DNA of 64,000 nt from Actinoplanes regularis (GCF_900188005.1 NZ_FZNR01000022.1:1-64000), one strand, 5' to 3'. Counted from the stretch's first letter, positions 32,696 through 41,663 are shown. Notes: generated by a model from the letters alone, not told the origin. A program made the numbers and translations.

Positions 32696-33606
32696 CACTC
32701 GACCGGGCGATCCAGGCCTACCTGGACCATCTGGGTGTGGAGCGTGGCCTGTCCCGCAACACGCTCGTGTCGTACCGCCGCGACCTGGCCCGTTACGCGG
32801 AGCAGTTGAGCGCCGCCGGGATCGCGGACCTGGCCCAGGTGCGCCCGGCCGACGTGTCCGGGCATCTCGCGTCGCTGCGGGACGGCGGCCTGGCCTCGTC
32901 CTCCGCGGCCCGTGCCATCAGCGCGGTGCGCGGCCTGCACCGGTTCGCGGTGCGGGAGCGGCTGGTCGCGCACGACGTCGCCGCGGACGTGCACCCTCCG
33001 GCGCCGCCCCGGCGCCTGCCGAAGGCCCTGGAGGTGGAGCAGGTCGACCGGCTGCTGGCGGCACCGGCCGCGGACACCGCGCTGGGCCTGCGCGACCGCG
33101 CGCTGCTGGAGTTCCTCTACGGCACCGGGGCGCGCATCTCCGAGGCGGTCGGCGCCGACATCGACGACCTGGAGCTGACCGGGGAGAGCACCGCGGTGCT
33201 GCGCGGCAAGGGCGGGCGCACGCGGCTGGTACCGGTCGGCGGCTATGCCCGGACCGCGCTGGAGTCCTATCTGGTGCGGGCCAGGCCGACCCTGGCGGAG
33301 GCCGGGCGGGGCACCCCGGCGGTCTTCCTCAACGCCCGGGGCGGCCGGCTGTCCCGGCAGAGCGCGTGGACCGTGCTGCACCGTTGCGCCCTCGCGGCCG
33401 GTCTCCCGGTGGACGGTCCATATGCGGTCAGTCCGCACACCCTGCGTCATTCGTACGCCACGCATCTGCTCGACGGCGGGGCGGATGTGCGCGTGGTCCA
33501 AGAACTGCTGGGACACGCCTCGGTTACCACGACGCAGGTGTATACCCTGGTGACGGTCGAGCGCCTGCGGGAGGTCTACGCGACCTCTCACCCGCGTGCT
33601 CGTTAG
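32692..33606 (+). CDS. xerD: Site-specific tyrosine recombinase XerD
   Basis: It resolves chromosome dimers at dif with XerC. The six catalytic residues are present: R in GTGARISEAVGAD, K in LRGKGGRTRLVP, H-xx-R in SPHTLRHSYATHLL, H in LLGHASV and Y in TTQVYTLV. Upstream, TLDRAIQAYLDHLGVERGLS is the expected first helix of the core-binding domain. It can only be included if translation starts at CTG 32692, overlapping the ald stop. The first GTG (32737) would remove most of that helix. Either a rare CTG start or re-initiation is implied. A XerD follows the NUDIX gene in mycobacteria too. Confidence 0.9.
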   Translation: MTLDRAIQAYLDHLGVERGLSRNTLVSYRRDLARYAEQLSAAGIADLAQVRPADVSGHLASLRDGGLASSSAARAISAVRGLHRFAVRERLVAHDVAADVHPPAPPRRLPKALEVEQVDRLLAAPAADTALGLRDRALLEFLYGTGARISEAVGADIDDLELTGESTAVLRGKGGRTRLVPVGGYARTALESYLVRARPTLAEAGRGTPAVFLNARGGRLSRQSAWTVLHRCALAAGLPVDGPYAVSPHTLRHSYATHLLDGGADVRVVQELLGHASVTTTQVYTLVTVERLREVYATSHPRAR

Positions 33607-33719
33607 AAGGTACGCATCCATAGGTGCGACACGCCGAACGGCTGACCCCGAAGGTGCGGCACGTGTGGCGTACAGTCGGGCATCGGTTCCGACTGAGAGT
33701 CGGATAGGGGGCGAGGGCG

Positions 33720-34652
33720 ATGTCAGGGCACGGCCAACGTGCGGAGGCTTGGACTTCCGCGCTCCGGGACCAGCAGAACTCCCTCGACCTCGGCGCCGAT
33801 CTCGGTCCCGCCGATCCCACGGCGTACACGATGCGCCGGCCGATTCCCGAGCCGATGCCGACGGACCGGCACGGCCCCGCCCGGATCATCGCGCTGGCGA
33901 ACCAGAAGGGTGGTGTCGGTAAGACGACCACCACCATCAACCTGGGCGCCGCCCTCGCCGAGTACGGGCGGAAGGTGCTGCTCGTCGACTTCGACCCGCA
34001 GGGCGCCTGCTCGGTCGGGCTCGGCGTCAACCCGCACAACCTCGACCTGAGCATCTACAACCTGCTGATGCAGGACGATGTCGCCACAGAGGACGTCATC
34101 ATCAAGACCGATGTGGCCGGGCTGCACCTGCTGCCGGCCAACATCGACCTCTCCGCGGCCGAGATCCAGCTCGTCAACGAGGTGGCCCGGGAGATGGCCC
34201 TGGCCCGGGCCCTGCGCTCGGTCCGCAAGGAGTACGACTTCATCCTGATCGACTGCCAGCCCTCGCTGGGCCTGCTGGCGATCAACGCGCTCACCATCGC
34301 GCACGGCGTGCTCATCCCGCTGGAGTGCGAGTTCTTCTCGCTGCGCGGTGTCGCCCTGCTGCTGGACACCATCGACAAGGTGCGCGAGCGGCTCAACTTC
34401 GACCTCGAGCTCGAGGGCATCCTGGCCACCATGTACGACTCCCGCACCACCCACTGCCGCCAGGTGCTGCAGCGGGTCGTCGAGGCGTTCGGCGACAAGG
34501 TGTACCAGACGGTGATCACGAAGACGGTGAAGTTCCCCGAGTCGACCGTCGCCGGTGCGCCGATCACTACGCTGGATCCGGCGTCCTCGGGCGCCCGTAA
34601 CTACCGTCAGTTGGCGCGCGAGGTCATCGCCGCCAAGGCAGAACGAGGGTAG
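33720..34652 (+). CDS. parA: ParA/Soj-type chromosome-partitioning ATPase
   Basis: 310 residues from ATG. After a disordered N-terminus of about 50 residues comes the deviant Walker A IIALANQKGGVGKTTTTINL, then LLVDFDPQGACSVGLG (Walker A'), DFILIDCQPSLGLLAINAL (Walker B) and VYQTVITKTVKFPESTVAG. It matches Rv1708 in position, not the origin-proximal parA, and no parB follows. It is probably linked to the ScpAB condensin genes downstream. The gap upstream (33607-33719) has a small hairpin CCGACT-GAG-AGTCGG. Confidence 0.93.
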   Translation: MSGHGQRAEAWTSALRDQQNSLDLGADLGPADPTAYTMRRPIPEPMPTDRHGPARIIALANQKGGVGKTTTTINLGAALAEYGRKVLLVDFDPQGACSVGLGVNPHNLDLSIYNLLMQDDVATEDVIIKTDVAGLHLLPANIDLSAAEIQLVNEVAREMALARALRSVRKEYDFILIDCQPSLGLLAINALTIAHGVLIPLECEFFSLRGVALLLDTIDKVRERLNFDLELEGILATMYDSRTTHCRQVLQRVVEAFGDKVYQTVITKTVKFPESTVAGAPITTLDPASSGARNYRQLAREVIAAKAERG

Positions 34653-34663
34653 GGTCCCGCTCC

Positions 34664-35338
34664 GTGCTGTTCGCGCTCGGAACGCCGGTCGCGTTCGCCG
34701 CGCTGGTCGTCTCCTTCCTGTGCGGCCTGATGCTGCGTGCCCTGGCGATCCGGTTCACCGCGCGCACGGTCGGCCTGGCCCAGCGGAACGAGCCGATGAG
34801 GCCGAGCCTGCGACGCGACGTCGACCCGTTCGGCGCGGTCGCCGCCGCGATCGGCGGGATGGGCTGGGGCAGGATCCTCACCGTCGACGACGTCCCGCGC
34901 TGGCGCGGCCGCGGCCGGGCCGCGGCGGTCTTCGTCGCCGGCCCGGTGACGTGCATCCTCGCCGGCGAGCTGCTGCTGGCGGTGTTCGCGCTGACGGGGG
35001 CCGACCCCGACCTGTTCCGATTCCTGAGCGTCGGGTTGGTGCTGCACGGCGTCGACGGGCTGCCCTACGGCGAGCAGGTGCTGCTCTCGCTCGGGGTGGG
35101 CCTGCTCGCGTTCGGGCTGCTCGCGCTGATCCCGATCCCGCCGCTGGACGGGTTCGGCATCCTCTACAACGCGCTGCCCCGGCCCGGTGCGGGGATGCAG
35201 TGGATGCGGCTGTGGTTCGAGGACAAGAACATCGGCATCCTGGTCCTGCTGATCTTCAGCCTCTTCCCGGGTGGAAATCCGCTGGTCCTCGCGATCCTCG
35301 ACGTCCTGGGTAATTTCTTCCTCCGCGTCTGGGGATGA
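34664..35338 (+). CDS. Site-2-protease-fold (M50-like) membrane protein lacking the HExxH motif
   Basis: 224 residues from GTG, starting 11 nt after parA. Five or so membrane helices. The order of features is that of the short M50/S2P rhomboid-like group: VDPFGAVAAAIGGMGWGRIL, FVAGPVTCILAGELLLAVFA and LLALIPIPPLDGFGILYNAL, with the LDG motif at 161-163 kept. The first helix, where HEFAH is normally found (residues about 18-30), reads FLCGLMLRALAIR, so the zinc ligands and catalytic Glu are gone. It is most likely a pseudoprotease. Function unknown. Confidence 0.72.
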   Translation: MLFALGTPVAFAALVVSFLCGLMLRALAIRFTARTVGLAQRNEPMRPSLRRDVDPFGAVAAAIGGMGWGRILTVDDVPRWRGRGRAAAVFVAGPVTCILAGELLLAVFALTGADPDLFRFLSVGLVLHGVDGLPYGEQVLLSLGVGLLAFGLLALIPIPPLDGFGILYNALPRPGAGMQWMRLWFEDKNIGILVLLIFSLFPGGNPLVLAILDVLGNFFLRVWG

Positions 35339-35440
35339 CCGGCCGCACGCGAGGCTGACCGTTTCGCAACCATATGATCGCTACGCGGTGATTCCTGTAG
35401 CCTTCCGGTGACTTGTGGTGATAGTCCCGGGAGTGCGGCT

Positions 35441-36586
35441 ATGGAGAAGGTCCTCTGCTTCCGCTGCGGGGGTGACATACCGACGGACCAGCAGTGGTGC
35501 GTCTACTGCGCCGCGCCGGTGGTCGCCGCCGCCGCACCGCCCGTGTCGCCGGCGCCCGCGGCACCCTTCCCGGGCCCGTCGCTGACGTTCGACTCCGCGC
35601 CCTCCGGCACCCGGCGGACGAGCGTCGTCCTGATCCTGGCCGTGGCCGGCCTGCTGCTGGTGGCCGGCGGCATCGTGACCGTCGTGACCCAGTTGCGCGG
35701 CGACAGCCCGCGGGCGGCCGCCGAGCACTACTTCGACGCGCTCGCCGACGGCGACGCGTCCGCGGCCCTGGACCTGGTCTCCTCGGGCGGTCAGATCGAC
35801 AGCGGACGGTACCCGCTGCTCAGCGACGCGGCCCTGGAGGAGAAGCGGTACCGCCCGCGGGACGTGGAGGTCGGCGACGCGGTGGACGCCGGCTCCCAGT
35901 TCGGCACCGCGGCCCAGACCGTCCAGGTGAGCTACCGGGCCGGCGACCGGACGGTCGATCAGGACGTGGTGGCCGTCGAGGAGGACGGCTCGTGGCGGCT
36001 CCGGCTGCCGTTCGTGCTGCTCGCCGTCGTCGGGCAGCGCGGGCGTCAGGTCACCGTGAACGGGATCGGGCTCGGCGGGGCGGAGCGGGCGACGGCCGCG
36101 TTCCCGGGGGCGTACGAGGCGGTCGCGGCCGGCAACGCGCTGCTGGCGGAGAGCCGGGCGACCGCGGTCGCGCAGGCCAACGGCGTCGTCGAGCAGGTGG
36201 CCCCGCTGCAGTTCGGCGTGCCGGACCTCGCCCCCGGGGCCCAGCAGAACATCCAGGGGCAGGCGCGGACCGCCCTCGACGAGTGCGCCCAGAGCGCCCG
36301 GGCGCGGCCGCCGAACTGCCCGTTCGGCCTCAACGTGCCCGGCACGGACGTCACCGTGCAGTGGTCGATCACGACGTATCCGCTGGTCAGTGTGCGTACC
36401 GACAGCGTGATGTGGTTCAGCGGCGCCGCCGTTCAGCTGGTCGACGACGGCACCGGGCGGGTGCACTGGAACGCCGACTACACCGACCTCGGCGGGAAGA
36501 AGAAGTCGCAGAGCGGTGAATTGAGCTTCCGGATCAACGGCAACGCCCAGGCGACGCCGACCGGCATCCAGGTGTCCCTGATCTGA
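35441..36586 (+). CDS. Zinc-ribbon membrane protein with extracytoplasmic domain
   Basis: 381 residues from the ATG at 35441 with GGGAG 7 nt upstream. Residues 1-25 are a CxxC-x12-CxxC zinc ribbon (CFRCGGDIPTDQQWCVYCAA). A Pro/Ala linker follows, then one transmembrane helix (VVLILAVAGLLLVAGGIVTV). The outside part has an NTF2/DUF4878-like module (AAAEHYFDALADGDASAALD) and a second, unnamed beta-rich domain to the C-terminus. The topology (cytoplasmic zinc ribbon, external domain) is common among actinobacterial envelope proteins of unknown role. Co-directional with its neighbours. Confidence 0.78.
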   Translation: MEKVLCFRCGGDIPTDQQWCVYCAAPVVAAAAPPVSPAPAAPFPGPSLTFDSAPSGTRRTSVVLILAVAGLLLVAGGIVTVVTQLRGDSPRAAAEHYFDALADGDASAALDLVSSGGQIDSGRYPLLSDAALEEKRYRPRDVEVGDAVDAGSQFGTAAQTVQVSYRAGDRTVDQDVVAVEEDGSWRLRLPFVLLAVVGQRGRQVTVNGIGLGGAERATAAFPGAYEAVAAGNALLAESRATAVAQANGVVEQVAPLQFGVPDLAPGAQQNIQGQARTALDECAQSARARPPNCPFGLNVPGTDVTVQWSITTYPLVSVRTDSVMWFSGAAVQLVDDGTGRVHWNADYTDLGGKKKSQSGELSFRINGNAQATPTGIQVSLI

Positions 36587-36607
36587 TTCGCGAGTGATGG
36601 AGGATTC

Positions 36608-37642
36608 ATGAGCATGCCCGCCCTCGGCCCGGGTAACGGCGACGTCGCGTACCGGATGCAGGGTCTGCGGCACGGCACTGTGGAGATCGGGCTGGACGAG
36701 TCGATCCCGGTCCGGACGATCGTCCGGCTCGTGCTGGGCGCGGTCGTCCCGGCGCTCATCGTCTGGACCGTCTTCGCGTTCCTGGGGCTGGTGGTCTTCA
36801 GCTTCTCCGAGCCGAGCCTGCTGAGCGGGAGCACGCCCGGGGACGGGCTGGTCGCGGCCGGCTCGCTGTTCGGGTTCGTGATCTTCTGGACGGTGCTGCT
36901 GTCGGCCCGGGTCGACGAGGCGGTCGCCGAGTGGAACACGCTGATCGAGGAGCAGTGGCACGGTGCGGACTCGGCGTACGCCGCGATCTACGGCACTCTG
37001 CGGCGCCGGGGGTTTCCGGTGGCGGTCGACGCCGTACGGGTGCGAAGCGATCTGCTGCCGCCGGAGGTCGTCGACAACCGTCTGGTGATCATGGATGGCG
37101 AATATCGGATCCACGTCACGGTCTTTCCGTACGGCAGCAGCCTCTACCTGGGCTGGACGATGTCGCGTGGCCGGCGCGGGGTGAGGCTGCTCGGCCGGTT
37201 CCTGACCGACCTGGTCGCCGGCATGTCCGGCCGGACCGGGTCGATCGAGCGGATGCTGCGGACCGAGCGGGTGCGGGCGCTGCGGGAGGCCGTGCACGCC
37301 GCGGTCCGGGAGGGGGCGGAGGTGGCGGCGCAGGGGGTGCTGGTGCCGCCGGCGTCGGCCTTCGGCGCCGAGGTTCCGGTGCGGGACCTGCGGGTGCGGA
37401 CGGCTCCGGTGTACGGCCGGCATCCCGAAGGACCGCAGATGCCGGAGGGCCCGGCGCCCGGCGCGCCCATGCCCTCGCCCGCCCCTGCCGCGCCCGGCGC
37501 GCCCATGCCCCCACCTGCCGCGCCCGACCTGCCGATGCCCCCACCTGCCGCCGCCACGCCGGACGCGCCCGTGTCTCCGCCCGCTGGTTCTGCGCCGGAA
37601 CCGCCCAAGCCTCCGCCTGCCGGTTCCGCGCCGGAAGCGTGA
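36608..37642 (+). CDS. Membrane protein with Pro-rich tail, unknown function
   Basis: 344 residues from ATG with GGAGG 4 nt upstream. Two hydrophobic helices (VLGAVVPALIVWTVFAFLGL and GLVAAGSLFGFVIFWTVLL) are followed by a cytoplasmic domain of about 170 residues with YRIHVTVFPYGSSLYLGWTM, seen in actinobacterial proteins next to the zinc-ribbon gene. The last 70 residues are PMPSPAPAAPGAPMPPPAAP-type repeats. Probably works with the preceding gene product, 22 nt away. No function assigned. Confidence 0.72.
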   Translation: MSMPALGPGNGDVAYRMQGLRHGTVEIGLDESIPVRTIVRLVLGAVVPALIVWTVFAFLGLVVFSFSEPSLLSGSTPGDGLVAAGSLFGFVIFWTVLLSARVDEAVAEWNTLIEEQWHGADSAYAAIYGTLRRRGFPVAVDAVRVRSDLLPPEVVDNRLVIMDGEYRIHVTVFPYGSSLYLGWTMSRGRRGVRLLGRFLTDLVAGMSGRTGSIERMLRTERVRALREAVHAAVREGAEVAAQGVLVPPASAFGAEVPVRDLRVRTAPVYGRHPEGPQMPEGPAPGAPMPSPAPAAPGAPMPPPAAPDLPMPPPAAATPDAPVSPPAGSAPEPPKPPPAGSAPEA

Positions 37643-37815
37643 CGCGCACGTCTCCATCACGTGCCCCGAGGTGATTTCGGGCCGCCTCTGCGACTCCGGC
37701 CGGTGATTCCGGGCTTCGTGAACCGCGAGATGTCGACTGCCCGCCGTCCGGCCAGCAACCGTGCGTGACTTATGGCGTTGGTACGGACGTGAGCCAGGAG
37801 CAGGTTGTCACAGCC

Positions 37816-38955
37816 ATGGTCTACGGTCGGCACGTGCCTGAAGAGCCTGACCAGCCGATCCTCGGCGTTGACTTCCCGGCCGGCGCGCAGCCGGCCGTGC
37901 CCGGCGGTGCGGTCGTCGTCGGGGAATCCGCCGTGCCCGGCGGTGCCGTGGCCACCGAGGAGTCCGCCTCCGATGGTGCGGTGGCGCCCGCCGCCGCGGA
38001 GGCCGATTCCGGGAAGTTCACGGTCAAACTGCACAACTTCGAGGGCCCGTTCGACCTGCTGCTGCAGCTGATCGGCAAGCACAAGCTGGATGTCACCGAG
38101 GTCGCGCTGCACCAGGTGACCGACGAGTTCATTGCGTACATCCGGGGCATGGGCGACGACTGGGACCTCGACGAGGCGAGCGAGTTCCTGCTGGTCGCCG
38201 CGACCCTGCTGGACCTGAAGGCGGCCCGCCTGCTGCCCGCCGCCGAGGTGGAGGACGAGGAGGACCTGGCCCTGTTGGAGGCCCGCGACCTGCTCTTCGC
38301 CCGCCTCCTGCAGTACAAGGCCTACAAGGAGGCCGCCGCGCACCTCTCCGAGCTCGAGGCGACCGGCGCGCGCCGCTGGCCCCGGCTGGTCACGCTGGAG
38401 GCGCGCTACGCGGAGGCGCTGCCCGAGCTGGTCCTCGGCGTCGGCCCGCAGCGGCTGTTCCGGCTGGCGCTCAAGCAGTTCACCCCGAAACCGGGCCCGC
38501 CGCAGGTCTCGATCGCGCACATCCACGAGGTCCGGGTCAGCGTCCGCGAGCACGCCGAGCTGCTGCGCGACCGCCTGCGCCGGGCCGGCGTCGCCACGTT
38601 CAGCCTGCTCGTCGCCGACTGCGAGTCCACACTTGAGGTGGTGGCCCGCTTCCTCGCGCTGCTGGAGCTGTACCGGCAGGATCTGATCGACTTCGAGCAG
38701 CCGGTGTCGCTGGACGAGCTGACCGTTCGCTGGATCGGCGGCGACCAGGAGGCTGAGCTGACCGTGGACGACTATGAGGGCAGTCCGGAGAAGATCACCG
38801 ACAAATCGGACCGTCCGGTGGGTGCCGGGTCCGATGATGACGGGAAGGTCGGCACCGTTTCGGACGATTCGCCCGCGAGCGAGCTTGACTCATCCGCCGT
38901 GGTTGGCGATCTTGACGTGGGCGAAGAGGCGGCCCTGGAGGAGAAGCAGCAGTGA
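37816..38955 (+). CDS. scpA: Condensin subunit ScpA
   Basis: The kleisin of the Smc-ScpAB complex, which compacts and helps separate chromosomes. The core begins near residue 70 with FTVKLHNFEGPFDLLLQLIG and continues KLDVTEVALHQVTDEFIAYI, and the C-terminal winged helix is near AGVATFSLLVADCESTLEVV. The N-terminal 65 residues are a disordered extension with AVPGGAVVVGESAVPGGAVA. The last 75 residues are also acidic and disordered. The start is uncertain: GTG 37765, GTG 37789, ATG 37816 and GTG 37834 are all in frame with no strong binding site. It overlaps scpB by GTGA. Confidence 0.92.
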   Translation: MVYGRHVPEEPDQPILGVDFPAGAQPAVPGGAVVVGESAVPGGAVATEESASDGAVAPAAAEADSGKFTVKLHNFEGPFDLLLQLIGKHKLDVTEVALHQVTDEFIAYIRGMGDDWDLDEASEFLLVAATLLDLKAARLLPAAEVEDEEDLALLEARDLLFARLLQYKAYKEAAAHLSELEATGARRWPRLVTLEARYAEALPELVLGVGPQRLFRLALKQFTPKPGPPQVSIAHIHEVRVSVREHAELLRDRLRRAGVATFSLLVADCESTLEVVARFLALLELYRQDLIDFEQPVSLDELTVRWIGGDQEAELTVDDYEGSPEKITDKSDRPVGAGSDDDGKVGTVSDDSPASELDSSAVVGDLDVGEEAALEEKQQ

Positions 38956-40022
38956 GCGACGAGCGTCCCGAGTCCCTGGCCGCGCAGATGGGCGTGTGGG
39001 TGCCGCCGTGGGAGCGCACGCGCGACGAGCCGGGCCGTGAGTTCCAGGCGGCCGTCACCGCCGAAACCGACGACGAGCCGGAGGCCGCCCTGGCCCCGGT
39101 CTCGCCCGCGGCCCCGGTCCCGGATTCGTCCGCGGCCCCGGATTCGATCCCGGCCGCCGAGCCCGCGCGTACCGAGGCGGAGGCGATCGGCTATCTGGCG
39201 GGATACCACGACACGGACGCCCAACTCACCGGGACCGACGTTGCTCCGGCCGAGCCGACGGGTGAGGATCTTCCGGCCGAGCCCGCAGAGGAGGATTTCC
39301 CCGTCGATTCCGTCGGGGAGGACGCCCCGGTCGAGCCCGCCGAGGAAGATGTCGCGGACGTCACGGTGGAGGCGATCCCCGGGAAGCCCAGCGCCCCGGC
39401 GGTCCCCGCACAGCCCACCGGCCCACGCCGGCCGGCTCCGGCTCCGGCCGACGCCGAGCCCGCCGAGAGGGTCATGGACGGCGCCGAACTGGCCGCCGCC
39501 CTCGAAGCCATCCTCCTCGTCGTCGACGAGCCCACCAGTGAGCTGAAACTGGCCGAGATCCTGGAGCAGCCGGTCGAGCTGGTGGCCCGGACCCTCGACG
39601 ACATCTCCGCCCGCTACACCGCCGCCGGCCACGGTTTCGACCTGCGGCGGGCGGCCGGTGGCTGGCGCCTGTACACCCGCCCGGAGTACGCGGCGTACGT
39701 CGAGCGGTTCGTCCTCGACGGCCAGTCCACGCGTCTCACCCAGGCCGCCCTGGAGACACTCGCAGTAGTCGCCTACAAACAGCCGGTGACCAGATCGCGC
39801 ATCTCGGCCATCCGCGGTGTGAACTGTGACGGCGTCATGCGTACGCTGGTCACTCGCGGCCTGATCGAGGAGTGCGGCACCGAACCGGAAACCGGGGCAT
39901 ACCTGTACCGGACCACCGGTCTCTTCCTGGAGAAACTCGGGCTGAACTCGGTCGACCAGCTGCCCCCGCTCGCCCCTTTCCTGCCCGACGATGTGGAAGA
40001 AGTGCTCGATGCCTCAGGCTGA
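38952..40022 (+). CDS. scpB: Condensin subunit ScpB with long acidic N-terminal extension
   Basis: 356 residues from GTG, overlapping the scpA stop. The conserved ScpB part is residues about 170-356: two winged helices with ALEAILLVVDEPTSELKLAE, GGWRLYTRPEYAAYVERFVL, LTQAALETLAVVAYKQPVTR and RGVNCDGVMRTLVTRGLIEE. The first 170 residues are Ala/Pro/Glu-rich and probably disordered; most ScpB proteins are about 200 residues long. The end overlaps the next gene by 14 bp. Confidence 0.93.
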   Translation: MSDERPESLAAQMGVWVPPWERTRDEPGREFQAAVTAETDDEPEAALAPVSPAAPVPDSSAAPDSIPAAEPARTEAEAIGYLAGYHDTDAQLTGTDVAPAEPTGEDLPAEPAEEDFPVDSVGEDAPVEPAEEDVADVTVEAIPGKPSAPAVPAQPTGPRRPAPAPADAEPAERVMDGAELAAALEAILLVVDEPTSELKLAEILEQPVELVARTLDDISARYTAAGHGFDLRRAAGGWRLYTRPEYAAYVERFVLDGQSTRLTQAALETLAVVAYKQPVTRSRISAIRGVNCDGVMRTLVTRGLIEECGTEPETGAYLYRTTGLFLEKLGLNSVDQLPPLAPFLPDDVEEVLDASG

Positions 40023-40752
40023 CACCGCCGAACGCCTCCAGAAAGTCCTGGCCTCGGCCGGTGTTGGATCCAGGCGCGCCTGCGAAGACCTGATCTTCCG
40101 GCGGCGCGTCACGGTCAACGGTCGCGTTGCGAAACTCGGCGACAAGGTCGACGCGGCCACTGCCGAGATCTACGTCGACGGGTCGCGGGTGATCACCAAC
40201 ACCAAGCTGGTCTACGTCGCCCTGAACAAGCCGCGTGGCGTCGTCTCGAGCCTCGACGACGACAAGGGCCGCACCGAGCTCGCCGACTTCCTGCAGGACA
40301 ACTTCGAGCAGCGGCTGTTCCACGTCGGCCGCCTCGACGCCGACTCCGAGGGCCTGCTGCTGCTCACCAACGACGGCGGGCTGGCGCACAAGCTGATGCA
40401 CCCGTCGTACGAGATCGCCAAGACCTACCTGGCCGAGGTGGTCGGCCCGCTGCCGCGCAACGTCGGCCGGCGGTTGCAGGCGGGCGTCGAGCTGGAGGAC
40501 GGCCCGGCGAAGGTGGACTCGTTCCGCCTGGTCGACGCGATCGGCAAGACCGCCCAGGTGGAGATCACCCTGCACGAGGGACGCAAGCACATCGTGCGGC
40601 GGATGATGGACGAGGTCGGCCACCCGGTCACCCGGCTGATCCGTACCGCGGTGGGCCCGATCCGCCTCGGCGACCTGCGGCCCGGCGGCTTCCGCCACCT
40701 GTCGAACGCCGAGGTCGCCGCCCTGTTCAAGGCCGTCGGCGACGAGGCCTGA
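40009..40752 (+). CDS. rluB: 23S rRNA pseudouridine synthase, RsuA/RluB family
   Basis: 247 residues from the ATG at 40009, inside the end of scpB, with GGAAGAAG upstream. The S4 domain (residues 8-60, ERLQKVLASAGVGSRRACED) precedes the catalytic domain with GRLDADSEGLLLLTNDG (catalytic Asp), LNKPRGVVSSL and EGRKHIVRRMMDEVGHPVTR. It isomerises a uridine, probably in 23S rRNA. scpA-scpB-rluB is a conserved trio. In mycobacteria cmk follows directly, whereas here about 16 kb lies between. Confidence 0.93.
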   Translation: MPQADTAERLQKVLASAGVGSRRACEDLIFRRRVTVNGRVAKLGDKVDAATAEIYVDGSRVITNTKLVYVALNKPRGVVSSLDDDKGRTELADFLQDNFEQRLFHVGRLDADSEGLLLLTNDGGLAHKLMHPSYEIAKTYLAEVVGPLPRNVGRRLQAGVELEDGPAKVDSFRLVDAIGKTAQVEITLHEGRKHIVRRMMDEVGHPVTRLIRTAVGPIRLGDLRPGGFRHLSNAEVAALFKAVGDEA

Positions 40753-40767
40753 CAGCTCTGCGACGCG

Positions 40768-40797
40768 ACCGGCCCGCCGGCTCTCCGGCGGGTCGGT
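40768..40797. terminator. Terminator hairpin between convergent genes
   Basis: A 13-bp stem with one G-U pair (ACCGGCCCGCCGG pairing with CCGGCGGGTCGGT) and a CTCT loop sits 16 nt after the rluB stop and 25 nt before the convergent hydrolase's stop. No T tract. Confidence 0.65.
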
Positions 40798-40821
40798 GGT
40801 CGATTCGGTGGCCTGCTCCGG

Positions 40822-41619
40822 TCACTGATCCAGGAACTCGCGCAGGGCGGCGTTGAAGGCGGCCGGCTGCTCCAGGTTGGGCAGGTGGCCGGCGTCGTCG
40901 ATGACGCTGAGCATCGACTCCGGGATCAGGCGGTGCATCAGCTCGGCGTCGGCGACCGGGGTGAACTCGTCGTCGCGCCCGACCACGATCAGGGTGGGCA
41001 CCGACACCGTGGTCAGCACCTTCTGGTAGTCCTGCCGCTCGGCCCGGCCGCGCAGGGCCGCGGCGGCCCCCTCCGGCGACGTGTTCAGCATCATCCGGCT
41101 GACGTGCTCGGCGACCTGCGGCATCGCCGTCACGTTGTAGGCGGCCATCATCTTCGACAGGTTCTCGGTGGCGTACCAGCCCATGCCCTCGGCGAGCAAC
41201 CGGTCGGCGGCCTGGTTCCGTTTCGCATGCCCTTCCGGGGTCTCGCCCTGCGGGAACGTGTCGGCCAGCAGCAGCCCGGCGATCCGCTCCGAGAAGAGCC
41301 GGTAGCACTCCATCACGATCTGCCCGCCCATCGACAGGCCGCCCAGCACCACCTCCTCCTCGATGCGGAGGTGGTCGATCAGGGCGAACGTGTCCCGGGC
41401 GAACGTCTCCAACGTGGTGAGACCGGGCACCACCGTGCTGCGACCGTACCCGCGCAGGTCGGCGGTGATCACCCGATAGCCGTGGGCGGTCAGTGCGGTC
41501 AGCTGCGGCCACCACATCGAACGGTCGAACGGATGGCCGTGCACCAGCACGAAGGCGGGACCGGAGCCCGCGTCGTCGTAGCTGACCGTGATCCCGTTGA
41601 CCTCTGCCGTGCGAGTCAT
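40822..41619 (-). CDS. Alpha/beta-hydrolase
   Basis: 265 residues from the ATG at 41619. Classical fold markers: LVHGHPFDRSMWWPQL (oxyanion HG), DLRGYGRSTV, the nucleophile elbow GLSMGGQIVMEC (Ser), VVGRDDEFTPVAD (Asp) and DAGHLPNLEQP (His). It resembles the non-haem haloperoxidase/pimeloyl-ester-like group; the substrate cannot be read from sequence. Cytoplasmic (no signal). The 3' end faces rluB. Confidence 0.88.
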   Translation of the reverse strand: MTRTAEVNGITVSYDDAGSGPAFVLVHGHPFDRSMWWPQLTALTAHGYRVITADLRGYGRSTVVPGLTTLETFARDTFALIDHLRIEEEVVLGGLSMGGQIVMECYRLFSERIAGLLLADTFPQGETPEGHAKRNQAADRLLAEGMGWYATENLSKMMAAYNVTAMPQVAEHVSRMMLNTSPEGAAAALRGRAERQDYQKVLTTVSVPTLIVVGRDDEFTPVADAELMHRLIPESMLSVIDDAGHLPNLEQPAAFNAALREFLDQ

Positions 41620-41663
41620 GGCCCCACGGTAGGGAAACGGGCCCCGGTTGGGAAGATCCAATA

